NCBI GenBank assembly: GCA_963780655.1
Contig: CAWACP010000010.1
Location: forward strand, 124,001 to 188,000
DNA: 64,000 nt
Origin: CAWACP01 sp963780655
GTDB lineage: Bacteria > Acidobacteriota > Terriglobia > Bryobacterales > Bryobacteraceae
Direction: 5' to 3'
Position 1 is the stretch's first letter. Each line of letters starts with the position of its first letter. Below the pieces are notes generated by a model. It saw nothing but the letters and a program-made list of their open reading frames with translations, had not been told where the DNA came from and made no database searches. Of the stretch, positions 18,561 to 28,037 are shown piece after piece. A program made the position numbers and the translations under genes.

Positions 18561-19072
18561 GAATTAAAGGAAGTAAAGGAAGTAAAGGAAGTAAGGGAAG
18601 TATGGGAATCAAGGGAAGTAAGGGAATCAGCTCTGGTCAGCGTGAATCGCCGTGGCGTATCGGTTCAGCAAACGGCTGGCATGTTCGAGCGTGCCGCCTG
18701 CGCCCACGCAATCGGCGTAGCGCAGATCGGTGGCGAGCAGGAGATAGTAACGGCATTCTTCGACCGAGGCCTGAGCAATGTTCAGGAAGCGGAGCTTGTC
18801 TCCCTTGCCCCGTCGGCCAAAGCCTTCCGCGATGTTGGCGGCAACGGAGATCGCTGCGCGCCGCAATTGGCCCGTCAGGCCGTAAGCCTCGTGTCGCGGA
18901 AATGCTGCGCTGATCTGATATACCTCCAGAACGAATTTGTGAGCGCACTGCCACGCAAGCAGATCCTGGAAGCTCTTCGCGGCACACACAACGGCAGTGC
19001 GATTGCTCCTGCCGCCCTCTCGCTGATTCTTTTTACTTCCCTTACTTCCCTTACTTCCTTTACTTCCCTCTT
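18561..19072. mobile_element. Four-helix-bundle gene enclosed by inverted GGAAGTAAA-tract arms
   Basis: Left arm (about 18561-18628) is a purine tract of AAAGGAAGT/AAGGGAAGTA units. Right arm (about 19022-19072) is its complement, repeats of TTACTTCCC. The arms could pair over about 45 bp around a single minus-strand gene (18627-18989) whose stop codon lies in the left arm. The same tract occurs without a gene at 43723-43845 and 49623-49748 and as one arm at 46578-46620. No transposase or target duplication is visible, so mobility is an inference from dispersal and structure. Confidence 0.55.
18627..18989 (-). CDS. Four-helix-bundle protein (23S rRNA intervening-sequence protein family)
   Basis: 120 residues from GTG 18989. 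'SFQDLLAWQCAHKFVLEVYQ', 'PRHEAYGLTGQLRRAAISVA' and 'ANIAEGFGRRGKGDKLRFLN' are the conserved blocks of the S23/IVP family (PF05635, TIGR02436), small basic helical bundles related to Avd of diversity-generating retroelements. In other bacteria such genes lie in intervening sequences inserted in 23S rRNA. Here the gene is far from rRNA but sits in a stem-loop made by the flanking purine/pyrimidine arms. No ATG is available near the start and the frame is open into the right arm. Function is not established for the family. Confidence 0.85.
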   Translation of the reverse strand: MCAAKSFQDLLAWQCAHKFVLEVYQISAAFPRHEAYGLTGQLRRAAISVAANIAEGFGRRGKGDKLRFLNIAQASVEECRYYLLLATDLRYADCVGAGGTLEHASRLLNRYATAIHADQS

Positions 19073-19094
19073 ATGATTACAATCAGGTTACACC

Positions 19095-19709
19095 ATGAAG
19101 CTGCTGCCACGAGACGAGCAGTTCTATAAACTGTTCCTGAACCACATCGCCATAACTGTCGAGGCCTCGCTCCTGCTGCTGCACGGGGCCGAAAAAGGCA
19201 ATGCGTCACTGGCCACCGCGGCGGCTCGCATCAACGTTCTCGAGCAGCAGGGGGACGAGATCATCCACGACATCTATGTTCGCCTGAACCAGACCTTCAT
19301 TACGCCCATCGACCCGGAAGACATCCATTCGCTCTCCTCGCACATGGACGACATTCTCGATGGCATTGAAGAGTGCGCGCACCGCATCGTGTCCTATCGC
19401 GTGGACCCGATCCCGCCAACCGTGGTGGAGCTGTGCCGCGTCGTCCACTCCGCGGCTAAAACGCTGGAGCTGGCGTTCACGGCGCTCAGTAACAACGCGC
19501 CCCTGCTGGCGCATTGCATCGAGGTGAACCGGCTCGAAGAGGTGGCCGACCAGATTGGCCGCGACGCCGTCAGCGAGCTGTTCCGAAACGAAAAAGACTG
19601 CATCCGGCTCATCAAGCTCAAAGAGGTGTACGAACTCCTCGAGCAGATCACCGACTACAGCGAGGACGTCGCGGACGCGCTGCAGAACGTCGTGGTCAAG
19701 AACGCCTGA
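19095..19709 (+). CDS. PhoU-like (DUF47) phosphate transport regulator
   Basis: 204 residues of the TIGR00153/DUF47 family, helical PhoU-like cytoplasmic proteins that accompany Pit transporters. Visible blocks are 'EQQGDEIIHDIYVRLNQTFI', 'DPEDIHSLSSHMDDILDGIE' and 'LKEVYELLEQITDYSEDVAD'. The acidic 'EQQGDEI' and 'EEVADQ' segments match the metal-binding E(D)xxxD of PhoU. The pit gene begins 7 bp after its stop, so the two form an operon. It probably modulates Pit activity. Confidence 0.93.
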   Translation: MKLLPRDEQFYKLFLNHIAITVEASLLLLHGAEKGNASLATAAARINVLEQQGDEIIHDIYVRLNQTFITPIDPEDIHSLSSHMDDILDGIEECAHRIVSYRVDPIPPTVVELCRVVHSAAKTLELAFTALSNNAPLLAHCIEVNRLEEVADQIGRDAVSELFRNEKDCIRLIKLKEVYELLEQITDYSEDVADALQNVVVKNA

Positions 19710-19716
19710 CGCGGCC

Positions 19717-20745
19717 ATGGATTCCACCCTTGTACTGACAGCCGTCATTATCGCGGTCGCGCTCGCGTTCGATTTCATCAACGGCTTTCATGACGCGGCG
19801 AACTCGATAGCGACAGTAGTGTCCACCCGCGTCCTCACGCCTTTGCAGGCGGTGATCTGGGCCGCGTTCTTCAACTTCGTGGCGGCGTTCAGCTTCGGTA
19901 CCGGCGTCGCAAAAATGGTGGGCGCCGGCATGGTGAACCTGCACTACGTCACGCCCTGGGTGATTATGGCGGGGCTGATCGGGGCCATCTCGTGGGATCT
20001 GATCACCTGGTGGTTCGGCCTGCCCACCAGTTCCTCGCACGCGCTGATGGGCGGTTATGCGGGCGCGGCCATGGCGCACGTCGCGCACGCCAAAGGCTTC
20101 GCGCGGTCGTTCGACGCCATCCTGTGGAACGGCTGGACCCTGACCCTGATCTTCATCGTCGCAGCCCCGCTGATCGGCATGGTTCTGGCCTACGTTTTCA
20201 TGCTGATCGTGTACTGGTCTTTCCGCAATGTCTCGCCGCACCGGATGGACAAGTATTTCCGGCGCCTGCAACTCCTCTCTGCGGCGATGCTGAGCTGGTC
20301 GCACGGCACCAACGACGCGCAGAAGACCATGGGGATCATCACCGGGTTGCTGGTCACCGCCGGTTACCTGAAGAAGTTCGCCGTCCCTATTCCAGTGATT
20401 CTTGCGGCGCACGCGGCCATCGCACTGGGAACGCTCAGCGGCGGCTGGCGCATTGTGCGGACCATGGGCCGGCGCCTCACGCGACTCAAGCCACGCACCG
20501 GATTCTGCGCGGAGGCGGCCGCGTCACTCTCGATTCTTCTGGCCACCCATCTGAACCTGCCGGTCTCGACGACGCACGTCGTTGCGGGCGCCATCACCGG
20601 CGTCGGGTCCATCCAGCGGCTCAAGGCGGTCCGCTGGGGAGTAGCCACCGACATTCTCTGGGCGTGGATTCTGACCATTCCGGCTTCGGCCGTTGTGGGC
20701 TGGCTCTCGCTCAACTTGCTTCATCTCATCAATCCGAAGCTGTGA
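19717..20745 (+). CDS. pit: Low-affinity inorganic phosphate transporter
   Basis: 342 residues from ATG 19717, an inner-membrane PiT-family permease moving phosphate or metal-phosphate. The inverted-repeat signature occurs twice: 'FDFINGFHDAANSIATVVST' near the start and 'SWSHGTNDAQKTMGIITG' in the middle. About 8-10 hydrophobic helices are visible. It follows the PhoU-like gene directly. The stop TGA is immediately followed by a family A palindrome. Confidence 0.95.
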   Translation: MDSTLVLTAVIIAVALAFDFINGFHDAANSIATVVSTRVLTPLQAVIWAAFFNFVAAFSFGTGVAKMVGAGMVNLHYVTPWVIMAGLIGAISWDLITWWFGLPTSSSHALMGGYAGAAMAHVAHAKGFARSFDAILWNGWTLTLIFIVAAPLIGMVLAYVFMLIVYWSFRNVSPHRMDKYFRRLQLLSAAMLSWSHGTNDAQKTMGIITGLLVTAGYLKKFAVPIPVILAAHAAIALGTLSGGWRIVRTMGRRLTRLKPRTGFCAEAAASLSILLATHLNLPVSTTHVVAGAITGVGSIQRLKAVRWGVATDILWAWILTIPASAVVGWLSLNLLHLINPKL

Positions 20746-20823
20746 TGCAGGCGAAAACGCCTGCTCTACTTAAACCCATCGGCAATTCGCGGTTCCAGTC
20801 GAGCAGGCCTTCGGCCTGCAGGC
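20744..20823. repeat. Family A palindromes, two units
   Basis: ATGCAGGCGAAAACGCCTGC then TCTACT starts at the pit stop codon. A second, inverted unit TCGAGCAGGCCTTCGGCCTGCA ends near 20822, just before the NCS1 transporter. Confidence 0.7.
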
Positions 20824-20863
20824 CCGGCGGCACGCCACATGTGATAACGTGTTGCACACGCCT

Positions 20864-22174
20864 ATGCCCACGTTGCCAGACTACATCGCCAAAACGGTTC
20901 CGAATCCTCCGTCGAACCGCGCTCCCTGGTTCAAAAACACCGCGCCGAGCTACGCCGGCATTTTTCTCTGGGTGGCCTTTTACCAGGCCATCGCGGTGGG
21001 GACCCTGAGCGTCGGCGGACTCGGAATCGCTCTCGCCGGCCTGGTGGTGGCCGCCCTGCTCAGCTATGCGCTCTTCTATCTGGTTCCGGGCATGCTTGGC
21101 ATGAAGACCGGATACCCGTTGTACGTCGTCGGAAGCTCGACGTTCGGGACGGCCGGCGGATACGTCATGCCGGGGCTGCTGATGGGACTTCTGCAGATCG
21201 GCTGGTTCGCGGTTGGCGCCTTCTACTCGACGCAATATATTCTCAAAGGCCTGAAGGCGGACGCGACTCCCGGCACGCCGACGTTCTGGATCATCTGCAT
21301 TGTGTGGGGATACCTCATGGCGTGGATCGGAGTGAAGGGCATTCGGTATGTTGCCCGCGTCTCGCTTTTCCTGAATATCGTGCCGTTGCTGATGATCATC
21401 ATCATGGCGGTGAAGAACTGGGACGGAGTGAGCCGTTTCGCTTCGCCGGGCGGCAACCCCGTCGCGGCATTCACGACGATGCTGGCCCTGGTCATCGGCT
21501 TCTTCGCCACCGCGGGCGCGGCCGGAGCCGACTTTGGCATGAACAGCCGTAATGCTGGCGACGTGAAAATGGGCGGCCTGGTCGGAATCGCACTGGCGAT
21601 TATTGTGGCGGGCGGCTTGCCGCTCATCGCGGTTGCCGGCGCGCATGGACTTCACCCGGAACTGACTTCCTGGAACTACGGTGACGTGATCGGCGCCACC
21701 GGCGGCGGCCTGGCGACAGCCATGTTCTTCCTGTTCGCCATTGCTTCCATCACTCCGGCGTGCTTCTGCGCCTTCATTGCGGGAAACAGCTTCTCGACGA
21801 TGATTCCCGGAGTGCCTCGCGTGGCTTCCACCATGGTGGGCGTGACCATCGCGATCGTTCTGGCCGCGACGGGCGTTGCCGCAAACCTGGCCGGGTTCTT
21901 CGGTCTGGTGGGCGCCTCGTTCGGACCCATCTGCGGCGCCATGGTGGCCGATTATTTGCTCTCGGGGCGCAAATGGGCGGGACCGCGACAGGGCATCAAC
22001 TGGGCGGGCTATCTGGCGTGGGGCGTTGGATTCGCCGTCGGCATCATGCCGTCGGTACCGGCCGCCGTGCTGTGCAGCTTTGTTGTTGGACTGGTAGTCT
22101 ACACGATCGCGGCAAAGGTGGGCCTGGCGCCACAGGCGGTTAGCCTCCCGTCCGCCATGCCCGCTCGCGCGTGA
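20864..22174 (+). CDS. NCS1-family nucleobase/cation symporter (cytosine permease-like)
   Basis: 436 residues from ATG 20864 (a GTG at 20849 is also in frame). Twelve hydrophobic segments can be counted. The pattern ('TAPSYAGIFLWVAFYQAIAV', 'GSSTFGTAGGYVMPGLLMGL', 'GAAGADFGMNSRNAGDVKMG', 'FGLVGASFGPICGAMVADYL') is that of NCS1/CodB-like transporters. The substrate may be cytosine, another purine or pyrimidine, or a related compound. No catabolic enzyme is adjacent to help decide. It stands alone, flanked on both sides by dispersed repeats. Confidence 0.85.
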   Translation: MPTLPDYIAKTVPNPPSNRAPWFKNTAPSYAGIFLWVAFYQAIAVGTLSVGGLGIALAGLVVAALLSYALFYLVPGMLGMKTGYPLYVVGSSTFGTAGGYVMPGLLMGLLQIGWFAVGAFYSTQYILKGLKADATPGTPTFWIICIVWGYLMAWIGVKGIRYVARVSLFLNIVPLLMIIIMAVKNWDGVSRFASPGGNPVAAFTTMLALVIGFFATAGAAGADFGMNSRNAGDVKMGGLVGIALAIIVAGGLPLIAVAGAHGLHPELTSWNYGDVIGATGGGLATAMFFLFAIASITPACFCAFIAGNSFSTMIPGVPRVASTMVGVTIAIVLAATGVAANLAGFFGLVGASFGPICGAMVADYLLSGRKWAGPRQGINWAGYLAWGVGFAVGIMPSVPAAVLCSFVVGLVVYTIAAKVGLAPQAVSLPSAMPARA

Positions 22175-22225
22175 GCCTGTACTACAAGACCGCAGGATCT
22201 TCGGGGCACCGTGCCAACGCTTCTC

Positions 22226-22350
22226 TGTGGGGCAGGCCATCGGTGTTTGTGGCCGACGTCCTGTCGGTCTGCGCCACACTGCCGTCGAGCGGTTTGGTTG
22301 CGGCTCCGCTGCTCTATGGGGCAGACGATCGGTTTCTGTCGTCTGCCGGC
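22226..22350. repeat. GTGGGGCAGACGATCGG-type repeat, diverged copy
   Basis: GTGGGGCAGGCCATCGGTGT at the left and ATGGGGCAGACGATCGGTTT followed by CTGTCGTCTGCC at the right flank a degenerate middle. The unit matches the near-perfect palindrome at 35404-35489. Confidence 0.6.
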
Positions 22351-22376
22351 CAGCCCCGCGCGCAGTAAAATCGGGT

Positions 22377-23267
22377 GTGCGCAGCGCATTCGCCTTACTT
22401 CTGCTTCCTTCGCTGCTCGGAGCCGCTGAACTGACCGTCGATCACGTCACCGTCGCGGGCAGGGACCTGAAGGCCATGATGTCGAAGCTCCAGTCCGTCG
22501 GCCTCCGCTGCGAGTTCGGCGGACGGCACAACAATCATGCGACCGAGATGGCGGTTGTCAGCTTCCCCGATGGTTCCTACCTCGAACTGATCGCGCTGCA
22601 GCCCGATGCCGACCCGCATGCCGTAGCCCAACACCCGTGGGCCGCGCTGATGCAGAATGACGGGGGCCCGTGCGCGTGGGCGGCGCGCGCGAAAGACGTC
22701 GCCGCGGCCGTCGGACCGCTGCGGGCGAACGGCGTACCCGTGGGCCAGATAGTGAAGGCCGGACGCGACCGGCCGGATGGCGTGCATCTCGACTGGGAGA
22801 CCGTTCAGGTGGGTACCGAGCCGAACGGGACCTTCTTCCCCTTTCTCATCGCCGACATTACTCCGCGCCGAGATCGCGCCTTCCCCTCCGGTAAACCCAC
22901 GACGAAGGACTTCAGCGGCGTCGTGAAAGTGGTGATCGCGGTGCGCGATCTGAAGACTTCCGTGGAGCGCTATCGCAAAGCGTTCGGCCTTGAAGGGCCC
23001 ATTCAACAGGTGGACGAAGACTTTCAGGCCCACCTCGCTCAACTCGGAGGCACGCCGGTGGTGCTGGCGGCGCCGCTGACGTCCAACTCGTGGATCGCCG
23101 AGCGCATCGACCGGTTCGGCGAGGGACCCTGCGCGTTTATTCTCGGCGCACGCAGGACCGGCCATTATCAGGCCGCATCGACGACGCGCTGGTTCGGCAT
23201 CGACGTCTCCTGGCTCGACGCAACGAAGCTCGGCTGGCGCCTGGGATTCGAGGGCGCGGGGGAGTAG
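22377..23267 (+). CDS. Exported glyoxalase-like (VOC) protein
   Basis: 296 residues from GTG 22377, starting with a signal peptide ('RSAFALLLLPSLLGAAE'). Two beta-alpha-beta VOC modules follow: the first ('TVDHVTVAGRDLKAMMSKLQ', 'GGRHNNHATEMAVVSFPDGS', 'YLELIAL') is of the Glyoxalase_3 type, and the second starts at 'GVVKVVIAVRDLKTSVERYR'. His in 'VDHV' and Glu in 'YLELIAL' are candidate metal ligands. The substrate is unknown. Confidence 0.8.
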   Translation: MRSAFALLLLPSLLGAAELTVDHVTVAGRDLKAMMSKLQSVGLRCEFGGRHNNHATEMAVVSFPDGSYLELIALQPDADPHAVAQHPWAALMQNDGGPCAWAARAKDVAAAVGPLRANGVPVGQIVKAGRDRPDGVHLDWETVQVGTEPNGTFFPFLIADITPRRDRAFPSGKPTTKDFSGVVKVVIAVRDLKTSVERYRKAFGLEGPIQQVDEDFQAHLAQLGGTPVVLAAPLTSNSWIAERIDRFGEGPCAFILGARRTGHYQAASTTRWFGIDVSWLDATKLGWRLGFEGAGE

Positions 23268-23274
23268 CGGGCTG

Positions 23275-24708
23275 CTATGCCCTGTGCGCCTTTGCGCGCA
23301 CCAGACGAAAGTGATACACGGCCGCGCCAGTGGCAATGGTGATCACCGCTGCGGTGGCGATGACCGGCTGCAGGGTGACGCCGAAGACGGTGATCCAGCC
23401 GCCCACCACCAGAAACACGGCGGGAATCAGAGGCCACGCGAAGCTGACCACGCGCAATTTCCGCCAACCCGCGCGCCGGCGAAAATAAATTAGCGCAATT
23501 ACCGACATAACTGCGAAGAAATTCAGCGTAAACCCGATGTATTGCAGCAGGGCGGGAAACGGGGTGGCGGTCATCAGCATGGCGCAGGCGCCCTGGCACA
23601 CAATGGCAATCACCGGCGTGTGCCAGCGCTGGTCCACGCGGGCGGCGGAGGCGAAGAACGCGCCATTGCGCGCCATGGCGTAATAAACGCGCGGACCCAC
23701 GGTGATAAGAGCGTTCACCAGCGCCATAATGGACAGGGCCATGGCCGCGCCGAACGCGCTGGCGATTTCCGGCCTGAACAGACGTGAGGCGGCGAGCGTG
23801 CCGACAGCGATCTTTCCCTTCATTTCCTCGAGCGGAACCGCATAGATGAAAAGGATATTCAGCGCCACGTAAATGGCCGCCACGATGACGGTCCCGATGG
23901 TCAGCGCAAGGGGCAGCGTCCGCGCCGGCGTTTTCAGCTCTTCGGCAACGTACGTCGCGGCGTTCCACCCGCTGTAGCTGTAGTAGACGAAGAAAAGCAG
24001 GACTGCGAACTCAGCGGCCAGCGGCGTGGTGACCGTGCGCACCGCGGGCTGCGAAAAATGGGCCATGCTGCCGTTGCCGAATCCGAAGCCGGCGATGATG
24101 AACAGCACCAGAACCAGCACCTTGCCCACAGTCAGCACGTTCTGGACGCCGGCGACGCGCCGCACGCCCAGGCAGTTCAGCGCCGTAAACGCGGCGATCA
24201 GCGCGCACGCAGCAATCTGCGCGGCGCCGAGATGCACAGACCAGTCGCCGTGCCCGATGATGATCGGAGAGCGCGCCTGCTCGAGCGCGGGAAAGAAATA
24301 CCCGACGTAATCGGAAAAGGCCAGGGCGCCGGCCGCGATGGGCGCGGAGAAGCCGGCAAAGAACGAGACCCAGCCGGTCATAAAACCCCAGGTGGGGCCG
24401 AAGGCCTCGGTCAGGTACACATACTCGCCTCCGGAGCTGGGGAAATTTATGCCCAGCTCGGAGTAACAGAAGGCGCCCATGAGCGCGCTTGCGGCGCCCA
24501 CCACCCAGATCCAGATAACGAGGGATGGCGAGCCGAGGCCCGCGGCCAGGTAACCGGTGGTGGTAAAAATGCCCGCGCCGATCATGTTCGAGACGACGAG
24601 CGCGGTGGCGCTGACGATTCCCAGCTGGCGGAGAAGCGCCGAGGCCGGTTTCCGAGCGATTCTGTCCACTGTGTTTTCTGGAGACGTTGCCCGGCCGAGG
24701 ATGGTCAC
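23275..24708 (-). CDS. APC-family amino acid permease
   Basis: 477 residues with 12 predicted membrane helices. TM1 carries 'SNMIGAGIFTTTGYLAAGLG', the unwound GxG of amino acid-polyamine-organocation permeases. Other family blocks are 'GAFCYSELGINFPSSGGEYV', 'FAVLLFFVYYSYSGWNAATY' followed by VAEEL (TM6), and 'GPRVYYAMARNGAFF'. The substrate cannot be assigned. It is convergent with the glyoxalase-like gene and monocistronic. Confidence 0.93.
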   Translation of the reverse strand: MTILGRATSPENTVDRIARKPASALLRQLGIVSATALVVSNMIGAGIFTTTGYLAAGLGSPSLVIWIWVVGAASALMGAFCYSELGINFPSSGGEYVYLTEAFGPTWGFMTGWVSFFAGFSAPIAAGALAFSDYVGYFFPALEQARSPIIIGHGDWSVHLGAAQIAACALIAAFTALNCLGVRRVAGVQNVLTVGKVLVLVLFIIAGFGFGNGSMAHFSQPAVRTVTTPLAAEFAVLLFFVYYSYSGWNAATYVAEELKTPARTLPLALTIGTVIVAAIYVALNILFIYAVPLEEMKGKIAVGTLAASRLFRPEIASAFGAAMALSIMALVNALITVGPRVYYAMARNGAFFASAARVDQRWHTPVIAIVCQGACAMLMTATPFPALLQYIGFTLNFFAVMSVIALIYFRRRAGWRKLRVVSFAWPLIPAVFLVVGGWITVFGVTLQPVIATAAVITIATGAAVYHFRLVRAKAHRA

Positions 24709-24852
24709 CCATCCCGTTCAAATCAGAGAATATCACGGGCATCCGCGGCAGCCGCATCGGGCGCGCTCATGCTTCCGTGTTCCGCGGCGATAAGAAAACC
24801 AGGTGAACGTGATCGGCAAGCGGAAACGCCTGACCCACTCGCAGGAGAAGAT

Positions 24853-25245
24853 ATGCAAAAAATCGACCTCAATCGCTGTCGTGAGACTTTCCTTCGGGAA
24901 GCGGACGGACACGTTACTGAAATGCGCTCCGGCGTCACGGCGCTGGCAGAGGGTCAGGAACGCCGGGAAATCCTGAACGGCATCCTTCACGCCGCGCAGT
25001 CGGTTAAAGGAGGCGCCGGAACCTTCGGCTATCGAGAAGTCGCGAGCTTCGCCTGGACTCTGGAGAGCCTGGTCCGGTTCATCCGAACCAGCCGCGTAGC
25101 GTTAACGGCGCCGCGCATCTGTCTGCTCGTGCGCGCGGTGAACGTGCTCGAAGCGCTGCTCGCAAACGCGCGCGCCGCACACGGCAACCGAGGTCCGGCG
25201 GAAGCTGTATTCGTCCGCATTCATCTGTTGCCGTTGAACGCGTGA
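24853..25245 (+). CDS. Hpt-domain-like protein lacking the phospho-histidine
   Basis: 130 residues from ATG 24853, preceded by a strong ribosome site (AGGAGAAG). Residues 1-100 match the histidine phosphotransfer domain of CheA ('FLREADGHVTEM', then 'ILHAAQSVKGGAGTFGY' and 'VASFAWTLESLVRFIR'). In CheA the motif is xAAHSxKGGAGTFGF; here the phospho-accepting His is Gln (codon CAG), with a His three residues earlier. No kinase core follows. It may be a decoy or inhibitor for a CheA-type kinase or response regulator, or a non-functional relic. The gap 24709-24852 shows nothing else recognisable. Confidence 0.75.
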   Translation: MQKIDLNRCRETFLREADGHVTEMRSGVTALAEGQERREILNGILHAAQSVKGGAGTFGYREVASFAWTLESLVRFIRTSRVALTAPRICLLVRAVNVLEALLANARAAHGNRGPAEAVFVRIHLLPLNA

Positions 25246-25252
25246 ATCCCGG

Positions 25253-26758
<1,506 letters not shown>

Positions 26759-26764
26759 GGCGTT

Positions 26765-27211
26765 CTAATCTTCTCTGATTACGTTGACCGTGATCTCCAC
26801 CGTTACGTCGCGATGGAGGCGCAGCGGAACCCTGAACTCGCCGAGCTGCCGGATGGGATCGGCCAGCATGATCTTACGCCGGTCGATGCTGTAGCCCTGC
26901 CTTTCGAGGCCTTCGCCGATGTCGCGCGAAGTGACCGATCCGAAGAGCTGGTCGTTTTCGCCGGCCTTCTGGGCGATGGTGACGATAACGCTGGCCATCA
27001 TCTTCGCCAGGTCCTGCGCGTCCGCGGTTTCCTTCGCTTCGCGGCGCAGATGCGCCTGCCGCTCCTGCTCCACGATCTTCTTGTTGGCGCCGGTGGCAGC
27101 CACGGCGAGCCGCTTGGGCAGCAGGAAGTTGCGCGCATAGCCCGGCGCAACTTTTACCACCTGCCCGCGGTTGCCGAGCTTTTCGATGTCTTCTCTCAGA
27201 ATGACTTCCAT
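26765..27211 (-). CDS. rplI: 50S ribosomal protein L9
   Basis: 148 residues from ATG 27211, the normal length. It has the N-terminal rRNA-binding domain ('MEVILREDIEKLGNRGQVVK', 'GYARNFLLPKRLAVAAT'), the long connecting helix, and the C-terminal domain ('LFGSVTSRDIGEGLERQGYS', 'IKLGEFRV'-like 'IRQLGEFRVPLRLH'). It is the last ribosomal gene of rpsF-rpsR-rplI. The frame is open further upstream, but that part belongs to antisense of rpsR. Confidence 0.97.
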   Translation of the reverse strand: MEVILREDIEKLGNRGQVVKVAPGYARNFLLPKRLAVAATGANKKIVEQERQAHLRREAKETADAQDLAKMMASVIVTIAQKAGENDQLFGSVTSRDIGEGLERQGYSIDRRKIMLADPIRQLGEFRVPLRLHRDVTVEITVNVIRED

Positions 27212-27230
27212 AGCAGCCTCTCGTAATTCC

Positions 27231-27530
27231 CTAACGCTCGGTGGCGAAGGGCACCAGCGCGATGTTGCGCGCCTGCTTGATGGCCTCGCTGAGCCGCCTC
27301 TGATGCGGCGCGCACACGCCGGAAATGCGGCGCGGCGTGATCTTGCCGCGCTCGGAGATGAAGGACAGCAGCAGCCGCGTGTCCTTATAGTTGATGTCGT
27401 CAATCTTCTCCACGCAGAAGCGGCATACCTTCTTGCGCCGGAAATACTGCTTGCGCGTGGCAATTGCCTTGTCGCCGCCCGTGGGGCGCTGCGACGCGCT
27501 GATGGGGCGTCCGCCTTTTTGATCCGCCAT
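27231..27530 (-). CDS. rpsR: 30S ribosomal protein S18
   Basis: 99 residues. The conserved core 'YFRRKKVCRFCVEKIDDINY', 'LLLSFISERGKITPRRISGV' and 'HQRRLSEAIKQARNIALVPF' is present. A Cys pair (CRFC) may bind zinc. It lies between rpsF and rplI with short gaps, as in most bacteria; S6 and S18 bind 16S rRNA as a pair. Confidence 0.98.
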   Translation of the reverse strand: MADQKGGRPISASQRPTGGDKAIATRKQYFRRKKVCRFCVEKIDDINYKDTRLLLSFISERGKITPRRISGVCAPHQRRLSEAIKQARNIALVPFATER

Positions 27531-27545
27531 GGCCGTTTTCTCCTT

Positions 27546-28037
27546 TTACCTTTCCACTCCGGGCGCGGCAGGCACAGGAGCCGCCGGAGCTGGCGCCGCA
27601 GGCGCCGGGGCTCCGGGCATGGGGCCGCCCGGCGCCGCGGCAGTCGGTTCAGCGGGCATGGCCGGCAATGCAGCCGCGGCGGGAGCCGGAGCCGGCTTTC
27701 TCGCGGCGCGCTTCTCGCGCTGTTTCTTCCGCTTCTCGATCTTCTTCAGCTTCTCGTCGATCCGCACGGTAATGAACTTCATCACCAGATCGGAAACGCG
27801 CAGGCGCCGTTCCAGCTCGCGGACGGTATCCGGACTCGCCGAAAACTGCAACAGGACGTAATATCCTTCGTTCAGCTTTTCGAGACGATAAGCGAGCTTG
27901 CGCACGCCCCACTTGTCTTTCTTATCGACTGTGCCGCCTCGGGAGGTAACCACCTGGCTCAACTGGTCCACCAGAGGATCGATCTCCTCGTCGGTGGCGT
28001 TGGGCCGGACAATGAACAACTCTTCGTAGACTCTCAT
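27546..28037 (-). CDS. rpsF: 30S ribosomal protein S6 with Ala/Pro tail
   Basis: 163 residues. The first about 100 form the S6 fold ('MRVYEELFIVRPNATDEEID', 'GVRKLAYRLEKLNEGYYVLL'). A basic helix ('KKIEKRKKQREKRAARK') and about 45 residues of Ala, Pro and Gly follow ('AAPGGPMPGAPAPAAPAPAA'), much longer than the usual S6 tail. The tail is encoded by GC-rich repetitive DNA and is probably disordered. Its start overlaps the pth stop. Confidence 0.96.
   Translation of the reverse strand: MRVYEELFIVRPNATDEEIDPLVDQLSQVVTSRGGTVDKKDKWGVRKLAYRLEKLNEGYYVLLQFSASPDTVRELERRLRVSDLVMKFITVRIDEKLKKIEKRKKQREKRAARKPAPAPAAAALPAMPAEPTAAAPGGPMPGAPAPAAPAPAAPVPAAPGVER

Noticed and set aside
18561..18630. Short-unit array considered as CRISPR or VNTR
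   Set aside because: Units are 8-9 bases with no unique spacers, and complementary arms are present. A structured repeat explains it better than CRISPR.
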